From the NCBI GenBank assembly GCA_040081075.1, contig JBEBHJ010000003.1:1-64000 (forward strand): 64,000 nt of DNA, in the 5' to 3' direction. Origin of the DNA: JANJUB01 sp040081075. GTDB lineage: Bacteria > Armatimonadota > Fimbriimonadia > Fimbriimonadales > Fimbriimonadaceae. Made by a program: the position numbers and the translations under genes. Positions 58,752-64,000 of this stretch are shown here, piece by piece; the stretch's first letter is position 1; the number at the start of each line of letters is the position of its first letter. The notes beneath the pieces were generated by a model. The model was given only the letters and a program-made list of their open reading frames with translations. It ran no database searches and had not been told where the DNA came from.

Positions 58752-59686
58752 TTGAGGCTATTCAAAGTTGGTATCTTGCCAACGCTCGTCCGTTGCCCTG
58801 GCGCGAGATTCCGCCCGATCCTTACCGCGTTCTTGTAAGCGAGTTCATGTGTCAACAGACTCAAATACAAACGGTTTTGCCCTACTTCGACCGATGGATG
58901 GCAAGTTTCCCTTCTGTTAACAGCGTGGCCGAGGCGGATGTTTCAGAGCTGATGAGTCTGTGGCAAGGTCTCGGTTATTACCGGCGCGTGCGAAACCTCA
59001 AGCAAGTGTGCGATCGCGTTGCCCAGAACGGGTGGCCGCGCCAATATGATGACTGGCTCAGCCAGCCCGGAATTGGTAAATACACTGCGGCTGCGCTCGC
59101 CTCCATTCTGGATGGGCAAAGGGTTGCCGTGGTCGATGGAAACGTGGCCCGATTTTTTGCAAGGCATGCTGCCTCCGACGCAATTGGCAGCCAGTTGTTG
59201 AGCAAAGCCCAGACATGGGCGAACGGCTTGATCAAAGAAGCCGAATGCCCCGGTGCGTTTAATCAGGCCCTAATGGAGATTGGGGCTCGAGTTTGCACCC
59301 CGCGAAGGCCATGTTGCGACGTGTGTCCTGTCCAAAGTAGTTGCCATTCATTTGGCCAGGGCTTGCAAGAGGAGTACCCGCGAAAGAAACCTACCGCCAA
59401 GCCCATTCCAATCATCATGCCGACCAGAGTTTGCATTCGCAACGGGCGAGTTGCCCTCAGCCTTCCAACCAATGGCTGGTGGGATGGACTCTGGTGCCTC
59501 CCGCCTGAAACCGAGGAAACCGAACGACCGCCGGAAAAGGTTCTCATACACACTGTGACAAATCACCGCGTGGAGTTGCGGCTCTATCGAAAAGATGAAA
59601 TGCCCCAGCATTCGACGTGGTTTGACCTCACCGATTTGCCGCCGATGCCCGCGCCCCATCGACGAGGGTTGCGCCAACTTGCCTAA
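58748..59686 (+). CDS. mutY: A/G-specific adenine glycosylase
   Basis: A 312-residue base-excision-repair glycosylase from a TTG start overlapping pyrF. FMCQQTQIQTVLPYFDRWMA is the family N-terminus. LSQPGIGKYTAAALASILDG and VAVVDGNVARFFAR form the helix-hairpin-helix and catalytic Asp. The cluster motif C-x6-C-x2-C-x5-C is in VCTPRRPCCDVCPVQSSC. The C-terminal NUDIX-like domain that recognises 8-oxoG is short (WDGLWCLPPETEETERPPEK). Confidence 0.95.
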   Translation: MIEAIQSWYLANARPLPWREIPPDPYRVLVSEFMCQQTQIQTVLPYFDRWMASFPSVNSVAEADVSELMSLWQGLGYYRRVRNLKQVCDRVAQNGWPRQYDDWLSQPGIGKYTAAALASILDGQRVAVVDGNVARFFARHAASDAIGSQLLSKAQTWANGLIKEAECPGAFNQALMEIGARVCTPRRPCCDVCPVQSSCHSFGQGLQEEYPRKKPTAKPIPIIMPTRVCIRNGRVALSLPTNGWWDGLWCLPPETEETERPPEKVLIHTVTNHRVELRLYRKDEMPQHSTWFDLTDLPPMPAPHRRGLRQLA

Positions 59687-60258
59687 GGGCCGCCTAGATA
59701 TTCTAGGCCACGATCAAATCGATCAGTCGAACCGATGGTGGTGCGCTGCGTCTGGTTCACCAAACCAATACCGCGAACATAGCTGGACTCCACGATAACA
59801 ATGCGATCGGGCAATGTGATTGTCAACAGTGTGGTGAGGGCACTTCTCTTTTGCGAGTCGACCAGGACGTTGCCCTTATCTTGGACGAGGGTTCCTTTGG
59901 CTTTCATCGTACGACCCGAGGCGTAGATCGAGCCCGCCCAAGTCAAGCTGATTGATTCCTTTTTGCCGTCAAGCAGGGGAATTGCCGGACTGAATCGGTC
60001 TCCGCCAAGAGTTGAAGCCCAAAGAACTCCATCCTTCCAGGCCAAGCGATTTACACCTAAGTTCCCGCTGACCTCATAAGTCTGTCCCATTTCACCGGGG
60101 ACAACATCGCTCACAGCACTGTTTTGGATAAAGGTGTCCATACCAGTGTTCACCTTGTATCGCCACTGGTTGCCCATTTTGAGGGGGAAATATTCGTGCG
60201 GACGACCGCACCCAAAGGCGAGGAAACCCAGCGCCAGTAAGCAAATCAAAAATCTCAT
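59683..60258 (-). CDS. lipoprotein of unknown function
   Basis: A 191-residue protein with a lipobox (LLALGFLAFGCGRP). The mature part begins HEYFPLKMGNQWRYKV, as in a group of bacterial lipoproteins whose domains start 'YFPL..GN.W.Y'. The rest is beta-rich. The function is unknown. It overlaps the mutY stop by 4 bp (convergent) and starts 4 bp inside the helicase gene's 3' end on the same strand. Confidence 0.75.
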   Translation of the reverse strand: MRFLICLLALGFLAFGCGRPHEYFPLKMGNQWRYKVNTGMDTFIQNSAVSDVVPGEMGQTYEVSGNLGVNRLAWKDGVLWASTLGGDRFSPAIPLLDGKKESISLTWAGSIYASGRTMKAKGTLVQDKGNVLVDSQKRSALTTLLTITLPDRIVIVESSYVRGIGLVNQTQRTTIGSTDRFDRGLEYLGGP

Positions 60259-62480
60259 AGTTGCTCAAGTTTTGCAAGACTCTGAACCAACTTCTTGGTC
60301 CCGGTCACCCCCGGAAAAGCGACTGTGACCTCGGCATCGTTTTGCAAAGGATTACAAGCTACGACGATTCCAACACCAAACTTGGCGTGCTTAACTCGCG
60401 ATCCAACTACAAAGGGCGGTTTCCATTCGGGCTTACGTAGCTCTCGCTCCGGGGCGCCATACATCGGCGGTGGAGGTGCGGGGGCTCCAATGGTGTACTT
60501 GCCCGACCGGTTCTGGATGACTGCGCGGTCACCCGGGGAGGCCGAATAGCCGTGCTCCGTGCGTAACAGATCGGGTGGAATTTCGTCCAAGAAGCGTGAG
60601 CGACGATTAAAGTTGGGTTGACCATAAAGGGAGCGGCGATGGGCATGAAACAGGTGAAGCTCTTCCCTTGCTCGCGTCATTCCCACATAGGCGAGGCGGC
60701 GTTCCTCTTCGATCTCGTGATCGGTCCCCAAAGACCGAGAGTGAGGGAAAACGCCCTCTTCTAGCCCGGTTAAGTAGACGATGGGAAACTCCAAGCCTTT
60801 CGCTGAGTGAAGGGTCATCAAGGTGACCGCGTTGCCTCCACTGGCGGCCGAATCGATATCGGAGATTAGCGAGACATTTTCGAGGAACCCTGCCAGCGTT
60901 GCCTCTTCATCTTGATCGTATTCACTCGTTACATTGATGAGTTCTTGCAAGTTCTCAAGGCGCGCCAGAGACTCCTCTGAGCCCTCTTCCCGTAGAGCGG
61001 TGATATATCCAGACTTTGACAAGAGAAGTTGGAGGACTGGCGTTATCGGCCCTCTAGCGGCCAAGTCTTGCGCTTCGTCCAGCATTGCGAGGAAGACTTT
61101 CACGGCCATGGCAGTCTTCTTCGATAGTCCGGCCTGGATTTCCTGATCCTTCAGGGCCGACATGATGGGCAAAGATCGCTCTTTGGCCCATGTATCCATC
61201 AGAGTAAGCGTACTCAGTCCGATCCCTCGCGGTGGTGTATTGAGCACCCTTCGAACAGAGACGTCATCCGACGGGTTGTACACCAGGCGAAGATAGGACA
61301 TCATGTCCTTGATCTCCTTTCGCTCGTAAAACCGAGTTCCCCCAACAATTACGTGCGGAATCCGCATCATGAGCATTTTCTCTTCCATGACACGTGATTG
61401 AGCATTCGTGCGATACAAGACGGCGAAATCAGAGAATTTCCTGCGCCCGCTCCGGACATCAGCCATGATGGCGTCAGCGACCATAAGGCCCTCGTCGTGC
61501 TCGGTTCCGGATTGACTCAACGTCACCGGTAAGCCGTCGCGATTGTCGGTCCACATCTTCTTGTCGGCTCGCCCTCGATTTTTGCGTATCACTTCGTGGG
61601 CTACGGTTAGGATGGATTGGGTCGAGCGGTAGTTGCGCTCCAACTTAACGATTTGGGCATCGGGCCAATCTGAGGCAAATTTCAAGATCAGGGAAACGTC
61701 CGCGCCTCGCCAAGAGTAGATTGATTGGTCATCATCCCCAACCACGGTCACGTTTTTGTGACGCGCCCCGATTAGATTGACAAAGCGATATTGGGCAAAG
61801 TTCACATCTTGATACTCGTCGACGAGAAGATGCAAAAACCGATCTTGAAGCTTCTCGCGAACATCTTCGCGTTCTTCAAGTAACCGCACGATGAAATAGA
61901 GGAGGTCATCAAAGTCAAGAGCATTGGCCTTCTTCAGCAAAGCGGCATAGGAACGATAAACTTCGGCCGCGATTCTTTCAAAGAAACCCGTTGCTCGCTC
62001 TTCGTATTTCTCGGGAGACAACAGTTTCTCTTTCGCGGAGGAAATTTCGGCCAGTAGAGCCCGGGGCTGGACGCTCTTATCATCAATCTTCTTGGTCTTT
62101 AGGATGTCTTTGATGAGACTCATTTGGTCAGAGTCGTCGTAGATCACGAAGGTCGGGTCAATTCCGATCGCCTTGCCTTCAATTCGCAGAATTTTTGCGC
62201 TGATGCTGTGGAACGTTCCCATCCACAACCCTCTCGAAGTTGGCCCAGCCATTTCCTCGATCCTTTCCCGCATTTCCCGAGCGGCCTTGTTCGTAAAAGT
62301 TACCGCCATGATCCTTTGCGGAGGAATACCTTGACTTAACAAGCGGGCGATTCGGCACGTGATCACTCGAGTCTTGCCCGAACCGGCACCGGCAAATACC
62401 AACAGAGGACCACCGGGCCAATCGACCGCTTGCCTCTGCTCAGGATTCAGCGTGTCGGTTGTGGTTTCTGAGGATGGCAT
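60255..62480 (-). CDS. pcrA: UvrD/PcrA-type DNA helicase
   Basis: A 741-residue superfamily 1A helicase. Motifs in order: LNPEQRQAVDWPGGPLLVFA (Q motif and Ia start), AGAGSGKTRVITCRIARL (Walker A), VDEYQDVNFAQYRFVNLI (motif II), VGDDDQSIYSWRGADVSLIL (III), KLERNYRSTQSILTVAHEVI (IV), VTLMTLHSAKGLEFPIVYLT (V) and RRLAYVGMTRAREELHLFHA (VI). The C-terminal Tudor-like end (VGSRVKHAKFGVGIVVACNP) is typical of PcrA. It functions in repair and replication-fork maintenance. Confidence 0.93.
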   Translation of the reverse strand: MPSSETTTDTLNPEQRQAVDWPGGPLLVFAGAGSGKTRVITCRIARLLSQGIPPQRIMAVTFTNKAAREMRERIEEMAGPTSRGLWMGTFHSISAKILRIEGKAIGIDPTFVIYDDSDQMSLIKDILKTKKIDDKSVQPRALLAEISSAKEKLLSPEKYEERATGFFERIAAEVYRSYAALLKKANALDFDDLLYFIVRLLEEREDVREKLQDRFLHLLVDEYQDVNFAQYRFVNLIGARHKNVTVVGDDDQSIYSWRGADVSLILKFASDWPDAQIVKLERNYRSTQSILTVAHEVIRKNRGRADKKMWTDNRDGLPVTLSQSGTEHDEGLMVADAIMADVRSGRRKFSDFAVLYRTNAQSRVMEEKMLMMRIPHVIVGGTRFYERKEIKDMMSYLRLVYNPSDDVSVRRVLNTPPRGIGLSTLTLMDTWAKERSLPIMSALKDQEIQAGLSKKTAMAVKVFLAMLDEAQDLAARGPITPVLQLLLSKSGYITALREEGSEESLARLENLQELINVTSEYDQDEEATLAGFLENVSLISDIDSAASGGNAVTLMTLHSAKGLEFPIVYLTGLEEGVFPHSRSLGTDHEIEEERRLAYVGMTRAREELHLFHAHRRSLYGQPNFNRRSRFLDEIPPDLLRTEHGYSASPGDRAVIQNRSGKYTIGAPAPPPPMYGAPERELRKPEWKPPFVVGSRVKHAKFGVGIVVACNPLQNDAEVTVAFPGVTGTKKLVQSLAKLEQL

Positions 62481-62625
62481 TGGCGATAGAATTATGATTC
62501 ACCCCGACAAATGTCTGCTTGCGGGAAAGATTGTAAAAAATGCGTGTACCTGTAACACATTGACCCGCTCGTCGCGTCTATAATCAACGTAAGTCAATCT
62601 GGAATTGACGCGGAGGCAAATTGGA

Positions 62626-64000
62626 ATGAAGAGAGCACTACTCTCCCTTCTCGCATTAGGTGTTGTTAGCGCAAGCTTTGCACAATCAAATTTTACAATC
62701 GTACGACCGGCTGATGGATCGAAGGTCCGCGAAGTTGTTCGCTTGCTTTTCCCCATGAAAAGCGTGGACTCGAGTTCTTACGTCGGAATTTTCATCGGTG
62801 GGAAATTCTTGGAAGCGGTGGTTCCTGTCAAGGGCGCAAACTACTTGTATTACGATCTGGACACTAAGGCTCGAAATATCCCCGATGGCCCGCTCAATAT
62901 CGAAGCCGTTCTTTATCAGGATTTCGCTGATCGCCCCCGCATCCTGGATCGCTCTTCGATTCAGGTAGAAATTGCCAATTCCAGCAGCATTCCCGTTCCC
63001 GAAGGTGGCTTTAAGCTTCGATATAACTTCAAAACTGGCAAACAGTGGGTTTATTCGATGGAGCAAAGAGTTGCCGTTAATAATCTTAACGAGTCGAATG
63101 CTCGAACAATGAGTAACGAGAACCTCCTCGCTGGCGCAGATAGCGAGAAATTGCGCTTGCTCTACTCGGTTGACAATACCTACGGCAATGGCCAGGGGCT
63201 CATCCGGATGCAGGTTTTGACCGATAAGGGTAGAGACTCTGTGATGCTGAGAACCGAGGCTCATCCAGACGAGCCCCGACCCTACTACGACTACCAGATG
63301 CATCCCATCTATATGAGGCTCGAGGGTACGGGTAGAGAGGTCTTTGGGTCCATTCCAACTTACTTCCCCTTCCAGGGCACGGCCGGCGAGGGCTTCCGAA
63401 CTGATCTGTACGGTTCATTCCCGCTACCAGTTCTTCCCGAACGCGCTCTGCGCCCAGGCGACAAATACGCTCCCCCAATCCAAATCGGAGAAATCGATTT
63501 GGAAAAGAAGGATGAAGTAAGCTCAGTGGTCTTCAGTATTCCAAATGCCGCTGGCAACTTTGTTGGCGTTGAGTGGGAGCAGAATCACCCATGCGCTCAC
63601 CTGAAAGTCAGCAGAGCCGATAAGGTTCCGGCTGGCGCCAAATCTGCGGGCAGGATATCTGAGGCTTCGAAGGTCGAAGAAGATGTCTACTTCGCACTTG
63701 ATCTTGGTGCCGTCTTAAAGCGAGTCTTCACTTACACGATTGACACCAAGGTTGTGGTTCAGCCCCCTGCAGCGGCCGGTGCTGGAGCAGGTGGAGCCGG
63801 AGCCGGTGGCAATCGAGGTCCTCAAGCGGCTGGCACTTCGGCCGGTGGCCCCACTTCTGCTGGCGGTGCCGGTGGTGGTGGTAGCGCTGGTGCAGGGTTT
63901 ATTCTTCCCGGAAACAACGGTAAGGGCCTTACCTTTAACTTCCAAGGTCCGTCCTTCGGTGGAACCAGTACCGGTGCACCTGCAGGTCAGGGTGGTAACC
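62626..64000 (+). CDS. secreted Gly/Ala-rich protein, 3' end outside the window
   Basis: The frame opens at ATG 62626 with a GGAGG ribosome site 10-14 nt upstream and stays open to the window end (over 450 codons). The signal peptide is MKRALLSLLALGVVSASFAQ. Residues about 20-370 are beta-rich, with Ig-like spacing at the start (FTIVRPADGSKVREVVRLLF, AVLYQDFADRPRILDRSSIQ). From about residue 380 the protein becomes a Gly/Ala/Ser-rich low-complexity region (GAGAGGAGAGG, SAGGAGGGGSAGAGF). It is probably a surface protein; the C-terminus and any anchor are not visible. Confidence 0.8.
   Translation, partial: MKRALLSLLALGVVSASFAQSNFTIVRPADGSKVREVVRLLFPMKSVDSSSYVGIFIGGKFLEAVVPVKGANYLYYDLDTKARNIPDGPLNIEAVLYQDFADRPRILDRSSIQVEIANSSSIPVPEGGFKLRYNFKTGKQWVYSMEQRVAVNNLNESNARTMSNENLLAGADSEKLRLLYSVDNTYGNGQGLIRMQVLTDKGRDSVMLRTEAHPDEPRPYYDYQMHPIYMRLEGTGREVFGSIPTYFPFQGTAGEGFRTDLYGSFPLPVLPERALRPGDKYAPPIQIGEIDLEKKDEVSSVVFSIPNAAGNFVGVEWEQNHPCAHLKVSRADKVPAGAKSAGRISEASKVEEDVYFALDLGAVLKRVFTYTIDTKVVVQPPAAAGAGAGGAGAGGNRGPQAAGTSAGGPTSAGGAGGGGSAGAGFILPGNNGKGLTFNFQGPSFGGTSTGAPAGQGGN

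Overview
The window is chromosomal DNA of mid-range GC from a free-living bacterium with a diderm-type secretome. The best guess is Armatimonadota, close to Fimbriimonadia. The reasons are several small DinB-superfamily proteins, a PEP-CTERM protein ending in VPEPASMAALGLGVAALL plus an Arg-rich tail, a DUF1501/DUF1549-DUF1553 pair, many lone secreted proteins and short mixed-strand operons. A planctomycete-like relative is the main alternative. No 16S rRNA, replication gene or phage structural module is present to settle it.

Layout. 0-7 kb: small stress and housekeeping enzymes (DinB proteins, a frameshifted DUF1905 gene, transglutaminase-like protein, GNAT, DUF1801, YdeI, VOC, thioredoxin-like, alpha/beta hydrolase). 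7.3-9.3 kb: a repetitive tail-fibre-like surface protein. 9.4-16 kb: an accessory region in which minus-strand genes are punctuated by a same-orientation family of hairpin-rich repeats of about 200 bp with matched ends. Each gene looks like a cassette, and some genes appear to start or stop inside the repeat. 17-31 kb: an ordinary mixture (HEAT-like protein, DJ-1/PfpI, M3-like peptidase, XRE regulator, beta-propeller protein, PhoPQ-activated-like protein, DinB, DUF1801, tRNA-Glu, isocitrate dehydrogenase, lipoprotein, LamG protein). 31.7-38.8 kb: a second accessory region. It holds a paralogue of the 15 kb Fn3-like protein, a 2.4-kb segment bounded by inverted repeats, and two arrays of exact 21-bp period built from different palindromic units. 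A third 21-bp-period array lies at 14.6 kb. 38.9-40.6 kb: a protein-kinase-like protein with a large unrecognised C-terminal half. 40.7-46.8 kb: DUF1501 plus cytochrome/DUF1549/DUF1553 operon, divergent from a double sialate-O-acetylesterase-like protein. 47-64 kb: mostly core genes (tRNA-Ser, PhyH oxygenase, PD-(D/E)XK nuclease, dapB, PEP-CTERM protein, glycoside-hydrolase-like protein, glycosyltransferase, MoxR, an ECF sigma / candidate anti-sigma / PDZ pseudo-protease operon, flavin reductase, pyrF-mutY, UvrD/PcrA helicase) and a secreted Gly/Ala-rich protein that runs off the end.

The most unusual material is non-coding: the cassette-like repeat family (10-16 kb and 32.7-35.4 kb) and the three 21-bp-phased arrays. 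No integrase or transposase that could move these elements is visible in the window. All family assignments come from reading motifs by eye; no database search was run.
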